6,669 bases of DNA from Bacteroidales bacterium (GTDB lineage Bacteria > Bacteroidota > Bacteroidia > Bacteroidales > UBA932). The notes under the pieces are model-generated. The model saw nothing but the letters and a program-made list of their open reading frames with translations, was not told where the DNA came from and ran no database searches. Made by a program: the position numbers and the translations under genes. Numbering within the stretch: position 1 is the stretch's first letter; each line of letters starts with the position of its first letter. The DNA lies in NCBI GenBank assembly GCA_024401915.1, contig JAKSKA010000081.1:1-6669 (forward strand), written 5' to 3'. Below, one piece after another: positions 1 to 6,669 of the stretch.

Positions 1-2
1 AT

Positions 3-1208
3 TTCATCGACAAGCTCAGTCCTCTGCTGGACGAGGGTGACGTCATCATCGACGGAGGCAACACCCACTTCCCCGACACTGCACGCAGGACCGCCTACGT
101 GGAGAGCAAGGGGCTTCTCTACATCGGCACCGGCGTTTCCGGCGGCGAAGAAGGCGCACTGAAAGGCCCTTCGATGATGCCCGGCGGATCACCTGCGGCC
201 TGGCCTCTCGTGAAGCCCATCTTCCAGAGCATCTGCGCCCACGTCGAAGGCGGCTCGCCCTGCTGCGACTGGGTTGGAGAAGGTGGTGCCGGCCATTTCG
301 TGAAGATGGTCCACAACGGCATCGAGTATGGTGACATCCAGCTCATCTGCGAGTGCTACCAGATAATGAAGGACATCCTCGGAATGAGCAACGAAGAGAT
401 GCACGAGACCTTCGCGGAATGGAACCGCGGCGACCTGGACAGCTACCTCATAGAAATCACGCGCGACATCCTTGCCAAGAAGGACGAGGACGGGCGCTAT
501 GTCCTCGACTATATCCTTGATACCGCCGGACAGAAGGGTACGGGCAAGTGGACGGCCATCTCCGCGCTCGACGCCGGCACTCCCCTCACCCTCATCGGCG
601 AGTCCGTGTTCGCGCGCTGCCTCTCCGCCCAGAAGGAGGAGAGGGTCGAGGCGTCAAAGATCCTCGCAGGGCCCAAGCCGGCGAAGTTCGCCGGCGACCG
701 TGCCGCATTCCTCGAGGACCTCAGGAAAGCGCTTTTCGCTGCGAAGGTGGTTTCATACGCACAGGGTTATGCCCTGATGAAGGCTGCCGCGAAGGAATAT
801 GGCTGGAACCTCAACTACGGCGGGATCGCTCTTATGTGGCGTGGCGGGTGCATCATCCGCAGCGTGTTCCTCGGACGCATCAAGGAGGCCTTCGACAACA
901 ACCCCGACATTGCCAACATCCTCCTTGCGCCCTACTTCTCGGAGAAACTTGCAGAGGCGCAGCAGGGCTGGCGCAACGTGCTCTGCACGGCTATGCAGCA
1001 CGGTGTTCCCGCACCTTGTATGACTGCCGGGCTTCAGTATTACGACGGCTACCGCAGCGAGAGGCTGCCGGCCAACCTGCTTCAGGCGCAGCGTGACTTC
1101 TTCGGCGCCCACACCTACGAGCGCACCGACCGTCCCCGCGGCGAATTCTTCCACACCAACTGGACCGGTCACGGCGGAGACACCGTCGCCGGAACCTACA
1201 TCGCGTAA
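3..1208 (+). CDS. gnd: 6-phosphogluconate dehydrogenase, decarboxylating (5' end missing)
   Basis: This cytoplasmic enzyme oxidatively decarboxylates 6-phosphogluconate to ribulose 5-phosphate with NADP+ or NAD+, in the oxidative pentose phosphate pathway. The frame is open from base 3 to the TAA at 1206-1208 (401 codons). The family is usually about 470 residues, so roughly the first 70-90 residues, including the dinucleotide-binding glycine loop, lie left of the window. The GTG at 99 is internal: the conserved IIDGGNTHFPDT segment lies upstream of it in the same frame. Visible hallmarks are VSGGEEG (135-155), GPSMMPGG, and HFVKMVHNGIEYGD (from 294). In the last, Lys at 303-305 and Glu at 324-326 match the catalytic Lys183/Glu190 pair of the sheep enzyme. 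FHTNWTGHGG near the end is the C-terminal tail that reaches into the partner subunit. The frame is intact. No zwf or pgl follows; the next gene is convergent. Confidence 0.97.
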   Translation, partial: FIDKLSPLLDEGDVIIDGGNTHFPDTARRTAYVESKGLLYIGTGVSGGEEGALKGPSMMPGGSPAAWPLVKPIFQSICAHVEGGSPCCDWVGEGGAGHFVKMVHNGIEYGDIQLICECYQIMKDILGMSNEEMHETFAEWNRGDLDSYLIEITRDILAKKDEDGRYVLDYILDTAGQKGTGKWTAISALDAGTPLTLIGESVFARCLSAQKEERVEASKILAGPKPAKFAGDRAAFLEDLRKALFAAKVVSYAQGYALMKAAAKEYGWNLNYGGIALMWRGGCIIRSVFLGRIKEAFDNNPDIANILLAPYFSEKLAEAQQGWRNVLCTAMQHGVPAPCMTAGLQYYDGYRSERLPANLLQAQRDFFGAHTYERTDRPRGEFFHTNWTGHGGDTVAGTYIA

Positions 1209-1246
1209 GTTCGTACAGACGCGAGTGACTCGCGTCTGTACGAACT
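1208..1246. repeat. 39-bp perfect palindrome between convergent stop codons
   Basis: The left arm AGTTCGTACAGACGCGAGT (1208-1226) is followed by one base (G1227) and its exact reverse complement (1228-1246). It starts on the last base of the gnd TAA and ends two bases before the M13 stop (1248-1250), so it is essentially the whole intergenic space. Transcribed from either side it would fold into a very stable hairpin of about 18 pairs with a three-base loop. No run of T follows on either strand, so it is not a textbook intrinsic terminator. It could still end or protect both convergent transcripts. The alternative is a copy of a dispersed REP-like palindrome; a single copy cannot distinguish these. 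Confidence 0.85.
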
Positions 1247-1247
1247 G

Positions 1248-3173
1248 TCACCACAAACTAACCCTTCGGTCAGGAGATAGATAGAGTTTCCTTTCCGGTG
1301 TGACGTCGAAGAGCCGGTACCAGTCGTCAATGTGGTTGACGATGCCGTTGATGCGGTACTCGTTGATGGAGTGTTCGTCTTCCGCGGCATGCTTGATCTT
1401 TTCTTCGAGGCTGAAATGCTGGGCATAAAATACGGCGTAGGACTTGAAGAAGCGGCGTTCCATCTCCAGGAGTTCTTCCCCGCTGTATTTCTTCTCAAGC
1501 TCCCTGGCAGTCGTGTAATAGGCTATTTCCAGTCCTCCGAGGTCGGCCATATCCTCGGCTGTCGTCCTGGCCCCGTTGCAGAAGGTGGTTCCGCCGACAT
1601 AGTACTGGTTGAATATGCCTATCAGCTGTTCCTGTTTCTTCTTGAACACAAGCCTGTCGTTAATGGACCACCAGTCGCCGAACTGGCCGAGGGCATTGTA
1701 GCTGGCTCCGTCCGAATCGAATCCGTGACACAGTTCGTGGGCGATGACATAGGTCATGAACGGGAACTCCGGGTTCATATCCATCAGCAGGGTGGAGCTG
1801 GGGAGGATGCACATCGCATTGGCGTTCTTGATATAGAAGGAATTAGCCGCATAAGCCGTGGCGGCGAGAAAGGGTGTCATAGATGAGATGGCTATGAGAT
1901 GGTCCAGATTGCCGTTTTCCCCGCTGATCGCCATCAGCTTGGAGATATTGGAAACGCCCACCTCGTGCAAGGCAGAGCAGAAATCGCCTGATACGGGCAT
2001 CTCCGCTTCATATCTCGACCAATCGAGGATTCCCGTGTGGCATTCCATCGCATCGAGTTTCTCCCTGGCACAGGCCTTGGTGTACGGGGTCATCCACTCC
2101 GACCTTTCTATCCTCTCCCCCATCGTGCTGCGCAGGGCCTCGAAAATCGCCCTGTTCCTTGCGCCGCACTCCGGATCCACATTCTCATCGCAGAATTTAT
2201 GGGACATGTTCGTCTGGAGGTTGGGGTACAGCGCTGTCTGGATGAATTTAGTCTGGGTGCGGGCATTGAGTTTGAAGTCCATATCGAAGGCCACGGCCGC
2301 GCACCACAGGAAGGCAGCGGCGGCCTCCTTCATCTCGGTCCCCTCCATCTTTTCCGCGAGTTCGAAGTACTGCCTCGTCGCACTGCCGGAAGGGACGAAA
2401 TCGGGATTCCGGTTGCCAAGCGCCGAGGCGAAACGCCCGATAGCGCCGCTGCCGGCCTTCGTGGCCGCGAACGATTCGACATACTCCTTCAGGAGCCTGC
2501 ATTCCGCAGGATTTCCGGCATCGAGGGTCCCGATGGATTCACCATCATCCTTGATGTTGTCCATCAGGTACTTTTCGAACAGACGCGCCTTAGGCAGCAG
2601 AGCGTTGTACTCATCTTTTATCCCCGCCTGTTCCAGCTGCTGTCCGGTCCAGTCCTGCAGCAATCCGGCATAGACGGCAGTGACGCTGAAACCGAAGCGG
2701 CGCCCATCGAGGATCGTAGGGCTGACAAGGAAAAGTGAGTAACCCTCCCGGCAGTATTCCGCCGCCGTCTCGGGGAATTCCCAATTCTCCGTGCGTTCCC
2801 TGATGCCGTTCAGCCTGTCCCGCATAGCGGCGAAAGCCGATGCAAGGAGTTCTTCGGACAAGGCCGCCGACTTGAGTTCGTTCAGCCTTTTCATAACAGG
2901 GACGGTATTGTCACCGCCATCACTGAAAGCCAGGTTCAGAAAATCGCTTTCCTGTTTTATCCAGCGGGGATGAGGAGCCCAGGAATCCGAGCCCTCGGAC
3001 GCGATGCCCTTCCCGCAGACGAAATGGTAGAAATCGTCACCGGGTGATATTCCCGCATCCGAATACCTGTCGTATTCCCATTCCGAAGGTATATAAGGTT
3101 CATACCCTCCCTTCGAACAGGAGGACAGGCACAGCAATATGCCAAGGATATAGAATATGTGCGAAAGTTTCAT
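1248..3173 (-). CDS. M13 family (neprilysin/PepO-like) zinc metallopeptidase, lipoprotein
   Basis: This 641-residue protein is predicted to be a lipid-anchored envelope zinc endopeptidase cutting short peptides. Residues 1-19 form a lipoprotein signal ending in the lipobox L16-S-S-C19. An M13 N-terminal domain begins near residue 44 with PGDDFYHFVCGKG, a variant of the family's DDFYxYVNGxW. The catalytic part carries NSFY (444-447, the family NAxY substrate-backbone motif), the zinc site HELCH (479-483) and EDMAD (540-544), which supplies the third ligand Glu540 and Asp544. His601 and Arg607 (HSINEYRING) match neprilysin His711/Arg717. It ends in Trp, as many M13 proteins do, so it is full length. 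The motifs are diverged (Cys482, NSFY for NAFY, EDMAD for ENxAD), but every zinc ligand and catalytic residue I can place is present. The ATG shares one base with the stop of the preceding gene (TAATG), suggesting coupled translation. Substrate unknown. Confidence 0.93.
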   Translation of the reverse strand: MKLSHIFYILGILLCLSSCSKGGYEPYIPSEWEYDRYSDAGISPGDDFYHFVCGKGIASEGSDSWAPHPRWIKQESDFLNLAFSDGGDNTVPVMKRLNELKSAALSEELLASAFAAMRDRLNGIRERTENWEFPETAAEYCREGYSLFLVSPTILDGRRFGFSVTAVYAGLLQDWTGQQLEQAGIKDEYNALLPKARLFEKYLMDNIKDDGESIGTLDAGNPAECRLLKEYVESFAATKAGSGAIGRFASALGNRNPDFVPSGSATRQYFELAEKMEGTEMKEAAAAFLWCAAVAFDMDFKLNARTQTKFIQTALYPNLQTNMSHKFCDENVDPECGARNRAIFEALRSTMGERIERSEWMTPYTKACAREKLDAMECHTGILDWSRYEAEMPVSGDFCSALHEVGVSNISKLMAISGENGNLDHLIAISSMTPFLAATAYAANSFYIKNANAMCILPSSTLLMDMNPEFPFMTYVIAHELCHGFDSDGASYNALGQFGDWWSINDRLVFKKKQEQLIGIFNQYYVGGTTFCNGARTTAEDMADLGGLEIAYYTTARELEKKYSGEELLEMERRFFKSYAVFYAQHFSLEEKIKHAAEDEHSINEYRINGIVNHIDDWYRLFDVTPERKLYLSPDRRVSLW

Positions 3174-3547
3174 TACTTCAGGAAACAGAAAAAGACTGCG
3201 GCGATTATGCAGCCGAAAGCGGCGATGTGATTCCAGTGGATGGGCTGGCTCTTGAAGACGGTGGCGCAGATAACGGTAAAGACGGTGAGGGAGATGACCT
3301 CCTGGATTATCTTCAGCTGCATCAGGTTGAAGGGGCCTCCGTTTATCGAGGAGCCCATCCTGTTGGCGGGGACCATAAAGGAGTACTCGAAGAAGGCCAC
3401 TCCCCAGGACACCACTATAATAAGTATGAGCGGCCAGTTGTCGGAGATATGAAGCTCCGACAACTTGAGCTGCCCGTACCAGGCGAAAGTCATAAAGATA
3501 TTCGAGACGACAAGAAGAAGTATCGTCCAGAGACCTTGTGTGTTCAT
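3173..3547 (-). CDS. DUF486 / DMT-superfamily small membrane protein
   Basis: This 124-residue inner-membrane protein has four predicted transmembrane helices, at about residues 6-24, 38-58, 81-98 and 105-123. The conserved segments MTFAWYGQLK (19-28), FEYSFMVPANRMG (53-65), FNLMQLKIIQEVISL (73-87) and HWNHIAAF (104-111) are those I know from the DUF486 family, a small branch of the drug/metabolite transporter superfamily. Length and helix number fit that family, so it appears complete. Its substrate is not known, and DMT membership does not by itself prove transport. It begins one base after the stop of the M16 gene (TAG-t-ATG) and its TAA overlaps the ATG of the M13 gene. It is therefore the middle gene of a tight three-gene operon between two lipoprotein peptidases. 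No Shine-Dalgarno sequence is visible, consistent with reinitiation from the upstream gene. Confidence 0.93.
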   Translation of the reverse strand: MNTQGLWTILLLVVSNIFMTFAWYGQLKLSELHISDNWPLILIIVVSWGVAFFEYSFMVPANRMGSSINGGPFNLMQLKIIQEVISLTVFTVICATVFKSQPIHWNHIAAFGCIIAAVFFCFLK

Positions 3548-3548
3548 A

Positions 3549-6458
3549 CTAATAGCCGAATAGTTCCGTTGTCGTGATTCTCTTTATCTTTCCGAAACCT
3601 GAGAGCCTCTCCATATCGAGGTCGGACTCACGGCCGAGGATGGAAATCGTGTACTTGCGGCCCTTGACAGCCTCCTGCTGGAACTTTACGATATCATCGA
3701 GGGTCAGGTCGAGTGCGCCTTCATAAAGCAACTTCGAACGGTCGGAATCGAGTCCGAGCTTCCTGTCGTTGACATAGGACCACAGGACATCGGACTTGAT
3801 CACGCGGCGGGTCCTGAGATTGGCCAGCATATCCTCCTTCGCGATGTCGAAGGCGGCCTGCGACTCGGGCATATTGTCCGTGATGTCGGCAAACGCGGCG
3901 AGCGCATCGACAACCTTGTCGTTCTGGGTCTGGATGAAGGTCCTGTAGTGCATCGGGTGCTCCTTGTCGGAAGGTGAAGTGTACGATGCGTAAGCCGAGT
4001 AAGCAAGGCCGCGCGCCTCCCTCATCTCCTGGAACACTATGCAGTTCATCGCGCCCGCTCCGAAATAGCCGTTGTAAAGCTGCACTTTCGGATCAAGCGA
4101 CGCGTCATAAGGCTCACCGCTGCAGGAAACGGCAACGACGACGGACTGGTTCGCATCATAAGGAGCGACGATCACCGTGTTCTCCTCAGCCTCGAGATAG
4201 CGGAAAGGATTGCCCGACTTCACGGGAACGAGCGTCTCGGGGCACTTGTGGATCGCGTTCAAGCCGGCCACGAACTCATCGGCTCCGACGGGGCCGTAAT
4301 AGATCACGCTGTGGGAAAGCGTGAAGAGATTGCGGATGGTGTCGAGCAGTTCGGCGTCCGTCAAAGCCATTATCTCCTTGTTGGAGAGGATGTAGGTCGA
4401 AGGGTTCACGGGGCCGTAAAGGGCATAGTTGCGCAGGCGGAAGCTATTGGCGTTCTGGCTTGTCCTGGCATTCATACGGTCCTGGATGGTATTGGCCTTC
4501 AGCAGTTCGAGAGCCTCGGGATTGGGCTGCGCGTCAGCGATGAACTCCTCCATAAAGGCCATCACCTTGTCCATATTCTCGGCAAGGCCGTTGAGCGACA
4601 CATAGGTGCGCTCATCGCTGCAGGACACGCTGAAATCGCAGGCGAGGCTATAAAGATACTTCTTCACCTCGGCCGGCGTCATCTTCGAAGTGCCCAGATA
4701 GTCGAGATAATCGCAGGCGAACGAAAGCTTCTTGTCGTTCAGCCTTCCTGTCTCGAAGACATAGTCGAGCTCGAACGTTCCATTGGTCACGTTCTTCTTG
4801 TAGAGCACCTCGATGCCGCTCTTCGCCTCGAGCCGCGAAAGGTCCTTCTCGTAATCCAGGAAATGAGGCTCGATGGGCTTGACCAGCGCTGCGCGTGCCT
4901 GGAAGTCCTTCAGCGCGACGCTTGCGGTGTCGCGATTGGTGCAGATGGGGGTGATGGCGGGTTTGTCGATCTTCGCGCTGAGGTCAGGTTCGCCCTGCAG
5001 CTTCTTCACGAAGACGTAGTTGTCTCCCAGCGTCTCGCAGGCGTATTTCACTATGTCCTCCTTCGTGATGGCGGCGATCCTGTCGATCTCGCCCACCGTC
5101 TCGCTCCAGGGCGTTCCGGCCACAAAGCTCCCGAGAGTCGCGTATGCCATCCCCTCGGCGGATTCTATGGTCTTCATATAATCGAGCTTGAGGTTGTTGA
5201 TGGTAGCCTCGAGCAGGGACTCGTCGAAATCGCCGGTCTTGAGCTTCTCTATCTCTTCCAGGATCACGTCCCTGACGTCCTCCAGGGTCTGGCCCGGCTT
5301 GGGCTCGCTGATGACGTAGAGAGCATTATAATCGGTGTTGTCGAAAATTGAAGAGAACATCCCGAGGGTCTTCTGCTCCTGGTTGACGTCTATGTCCACG
5401 AGGCCCGCCTTGCCGTTGTAGAGCACCTTCGCGAGGGCCTTGAGCACGGCACAGTTGGGGTCAGCCGCACCGGGGAAACGCCAGGCGAGCAGGGCGAATG
5501 GCGACTCGTTGCCCCTCAGTTCCTTCACGACGGGAGCAGCGATGGGCGCTTCGGGCTCGAACTCGGGCTGCTTGAGGTCCGGGTTCGGCTTCATCGCGCC
5601 GAAATGCCTGTCGATGATCCTTATCGCCTTATCGGGATCGAAATCCCCGCTGAGGATGACGGCCATATTGTTGGGGACATACCACTCGTCGTGGTACTTC
5701 CTGACATTCGTGATTGAAGGATTCTTCAGATGGGCGGGATAACCGATGACGGAGGTCCTGTAGGGATGCTTCTCGAAAAGGCCTTCGAGCATAGCATCCA
5801 CAGCCTTGCTGAAATCCCTTGAGTCGCTCATATTGAACTCCTCGTATATGGTCTCGAGTTCGGTGTGGAACCCTCTCAGGACACAGTTCTGGAAGCGGTC
5901 TGCCTGGGCCTCCGCCCAGAGTTCCAGCTGGTTCGAGGGGATGTTCTCCGTGTAGCAGGTCACGTCCTGGCTCGTGAAGGCGTTGCTGCCGTTGGAGCCG
6001 AGCGAGGCCATCAGCTTGTCGTATTCATTGGGCACGGCGAGCTTCGACGCCTCATACGAGATGGAATCGATACGGGCGTAGAGCGCCTTGCGTTCGGCGG
6101 GATCCTCTGTCCTGCGATACACCTCAAAAAGGGCTTCTATGGTATCGAGCATCGGTTTCTCGGCCTCATAGTCGATTGTTCCGAGGGTGTTCGTTCCCTT
6201 GAACATAAGATGTTCGAAGTAATGGGCAAGGCCCGTGGTCTCCCGGGGGTCGTTCTTGCTGCCCACCCGTACCGCCACGTACGCCTCTATCCTGGGCTCG
6301 TCGCGATTGACGGTGGCATAGACCTTCAGTCCGTTCTCGAGGGTGTAGATCCTGGTGCCCGTCGGGTCTCCCTTCACTGTCTCATAGGAATAGCGGCTGC
6401 AGGAAGCTCCGGCGAGGAGCAGCAGGGCGGCCGATACAACTGAAATAAAACGCTTCAT
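3549..6458 (-). CDS. M16 family (pitrilysin-type) zinc metallopeptidase, lipoprotein
   Basis: This 969-residue protein is a two-half M16 peptidase predicted to sit in the envelope and degrade peptides held in a clam-shell chamber. The signal MKRFISVVSAALLLLAGASC ends at a candidate lipid-modified Cys20. The N-terminal half holds the inverted zinc motif HYFEH (79-83): His79 and His83 bind zinc and Glu82 is the base. The third ligand is probably Glu207 in ELETIYEEF, with Glu200 matching the accessory Glu162 of E. coli pitrilysin. About 40-50 extra residues (roughly 95-145) lie between them, as I recall from Bacteroidota homologues. The first M16_C domain starts near HPYRTSVIG (231-239) and NVRKYHDEWYVPNNMAVILSGDFD. 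The second half lacks HxxEH but keeps REARGLAYSAYASY (from 813), the Arg/Tyr substrate-binding segment of the inactive half. The ATG at 6458 is chosen because the signal peptide starts there; no Shine-Dalgarno is seen. It is the first gene of the operon. Confidence 0.95.
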   Translation of the reverse strand: MKRFISVVSAALLLLAGASCSRYSYETVKGDPTGTRIYTLENGLKVYATVNRDEPRIEAYVAVRVGSKNDPRETTGLAHYFEHLMFKGTNTLGTIDYEAEKPMLDTIEALFEVYRRTEDPAERKALYARIDSISYEASKLAVPNEYDKLMASLGSNGSNAFTSQDVTCYTENIPSNQLELWAEAQADRFQNCVLRGFHTELETIYEEFNMSDSRDFSKAVDAMLEGLFEKHPYRTSVIGYPAHLKNPSITNVRKYHDEWYVPNNMAVILSGDFDPDKAIRIIDRHFGAMKPNPDLKQPEFEPEAPIAAPVVKELRGNESPFALLAWRFPGAADPNCAVLKALAKVLYNGKAGLVDIDVNQEQKTLGMFSSIFDNTDYNALYVISEPKPGQTLEDVRDVILEEIEKLKTGDFDESLLEATINNLKLDYMKTIESAEGMAYATLGSFVAGTPWSETVGEIDRIAAITKEDIVKYACETLGDNYVFVKKLQGEPDLSAKIDKPAITPICTNRDTASVALKDFQARAALVKPIEPHFLDYEKDLSRLEAKSGIEVLYKKNVTNGTFELDYVFETGRLNDKKLSFACDYLDYLGTSKMTPAEVKKYLYSLACDFSVSCSDERTYVSLNGLAENMDKVMAFMEEFIADAQPNPEALELLKANTIQDRMNARTSQNANSFRLRNYALYGPVNPSTYILSNKEIMALTDAELLDTIRNLFTLSHSVIYYGPVGADEFVAGLNAIHKCPETLVPVKSGNPFRYLEAEENTVIVAPYDANQSVVVAVSCSGEPYDASLDPKVQLYNGYFGAGAMNCIVFQEMREARGLAYSAYASYTSPSDKEHPMHYRTFIQTQNDKVVDALAAFADITDNMPESQAAFDIAKEDMLANLRTRRVIKSDVLWSYVNDRKLGLDSDRSKLLYEGALDLTLDDIVKFQQEAVKGRKYTISILGRESDLDMERLSGFGKIKRITTTELFGY

Positions 6459-6551
6459 ACGACAATATTATTGATTCATAATGCGAATATACTCCAAATC
6501 TCGGACATTTTTATTTACTTTGCCGCTCGAACGTTTCAAAAACAGGAATCT
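6459..6551. promoter_or_regulatory. Divergent intergenic region, M16 operon / nucleosidase
   Basis: This 93-base spacer is clearly more AT-rich than the flanking genes and must hold the start signals of both divergent units. For the leftward operon, minus-strand TTTG (6498-6495) and TAATATTG (6470-6463) resemble the Bacteroidota -33 TTTG and -7 TAnnTTTG boxes. However, the 24-base gap is longer than usual, and the second box lies only four bases before the ATG, which would give an almost leaderless mRNA. I therefore regard the leftward promoter as unresolved. No operator repeat or riboswitch-like structure is evident. Confidence 0.5.
6515..6522 (+). promoter_or_regulatory. Candidate -7 element for the nucleosidase gene
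   Basis: TTACTTTG matches the Bacteroidota -7 consensus TAnnTTTG except at the second base. It lies 29 bases before the ATG at 6552, which would give a leader of roughly 20-25 bases. No TTTG -33 box is seen at the expected distance upstream. AGGAA at 6544-6548 is Shine-Dalgarno-like but only three bases from the ATG, too close to be a convincing ribosome site. Confidence 0.4.
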
Positions 6552-6669
6552 ATGGGAAGCAAGGCTGTCATCTGCGCGATGCAGAAGGAACTGGACATAC
6601 TCTCCGCCGCTCTGCCATCTTCGGAGGGCGTCCGTTCGGCACTCTCCGGGATAGGCAAGGTCAACGCGG
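6552..6669 (+). CDS. MTA/SAH nucleosidase-like protein (3' end missing)
   Basis: Only the first 39 codons are inside the window. VICAMQKELDIL at residues 6-17 matches the IIGAMxEEVxLL opening strand and helix of 5'-methylthioadenosine/S-adenosylhomocysteine nucleosidase, including the AM-x-x-E signature whose Glu is catalytic in that family (here Glu13 or its neighbour). SGIGKVNA at 32-39 is the glycine-rich GIGKVNAA loop. Such enzymes hydrolyse the N-glycosidic bond of MTA or SAH in the cytoplasm. The stretch between the two motifs is only about 15 residues, against roughly 35 in E. coli MtnN, so the usual YTG-containing hairpin is missing. A related nucleosidase, such as a futalosine-hydrolase-like or other PNP_UDP_1 protein, is possible. 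The ATG is chosen because the family's first strand follows directly. It is transcribed away from the M16 operon. Confidence 0.72.
   Translation, partial: MGSKAVICAMQKELDILSAALPSSEGVRSALSGIGKVNA

Noticed and set aside
99..101. GTG as the start of the gnd reading frame
   Set aside because: The same frame is open to base 3 and encodes the conserved IIDGGNTHFPDT segment, so the true start is left of the window.
548..1172. Open frames on both strands overlapping gnd (for example 548-1096 + and 753-1172 -)
   Set aside because: They have arginine-rich or low-complexity translations without domains and overlap the well-supported gnd frame.
1208..1246. Calling the palindrome a classical rho-independent terminator
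   Set aside because: No T-tract follows the stem on either strand; only the hairpin itself is supported.
1858..2738. Two overlapping + strand open frames (1858-2673 and 2037-2738) opposite the M13 gene
   Set aside because: They overlap each other in different frames, show no family motif, and lie fully inside the supported M13 coding region.
4248..5351. Long open frame on the + strand (367 codons) opposite the M16 gene
   Set aside because: It is antisense to a clear full-length M16 peptidase, its translation shows no recognisable domain, and open antisense frames are expected from this codon usage.
1..6669. Mobile element, CRISPR array, tRNA/rRNA or defence system
   Set aside because: Apart from the one palindrome I found no repeat arrays, transposase, integrase or RNA gene signatures; nearly every base is in a recognisable housekeeping or peptidase gene.

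Overview
The window looks like ordinary chromosome from a member of the Bacteroidota, probably Bacteroidales with a fairly high GC content by eye. This rests on three things: two predicted lipoproteins with type II signal peptides that are typical relatives of Bacteroidota M16 and M13 peptidases, start codons without a usable Shine-Dalgarno sequence, and a TTnnTTTG element resembling the Bacteroidota -7 box. I cannot name the genus. I see no phage, transposase, CRISPR, tRNA or rRNA.

Layout: bases 3-1208 (+) are the 3' part of gnd, 6-phosphogluconate dehydrogenase, cut by the left edge. It converges on a leftward three-gene cluster. Read in the direction of transcription, the cluster is an M16 zinc metallopeptidase lipoprotein (6458-3549), a four-helix DUF486/DMT-family membrane protein (3547-3173) and an M13 neprilysin-like zinc metallopeptidase lipoprotein (3173-1248). 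The junctions are TAG-t-ATG and TAATG, so these three are almost certainly one operon with coupled translation. A divergent 93-base AT-rich spacer then leads to the first 39 codons of a nucleosidase of the MTA/SAH-nucleosidase (purine nucleoside phosphorylase) superfamily (6552 onward, +), cut by the right edge.

The 39 bases between the gnd stop and the M13 stop are filled by a perfect 19+1+19 palindrome. It may act as a two-way transcription end, or be a copy of a dispersed palindromic repeat.

Functionally, gnd serves the oxidative pentose phosphate pathway and the right-hand gene probably nucleoside salvage. The central operon pairs two envelope-anchored zinc peptidases of unrelated clans with a small membrane protein of unknown substrate, which suggests peptide processing or degradation at the cell envelope. 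I do not see a clearly new biological system. The points most worth a second look are the palindrome, the peptidase-DUF486-peptidase operon, the diverged M13 motifs and the short N-terminus of the nucleosidase.
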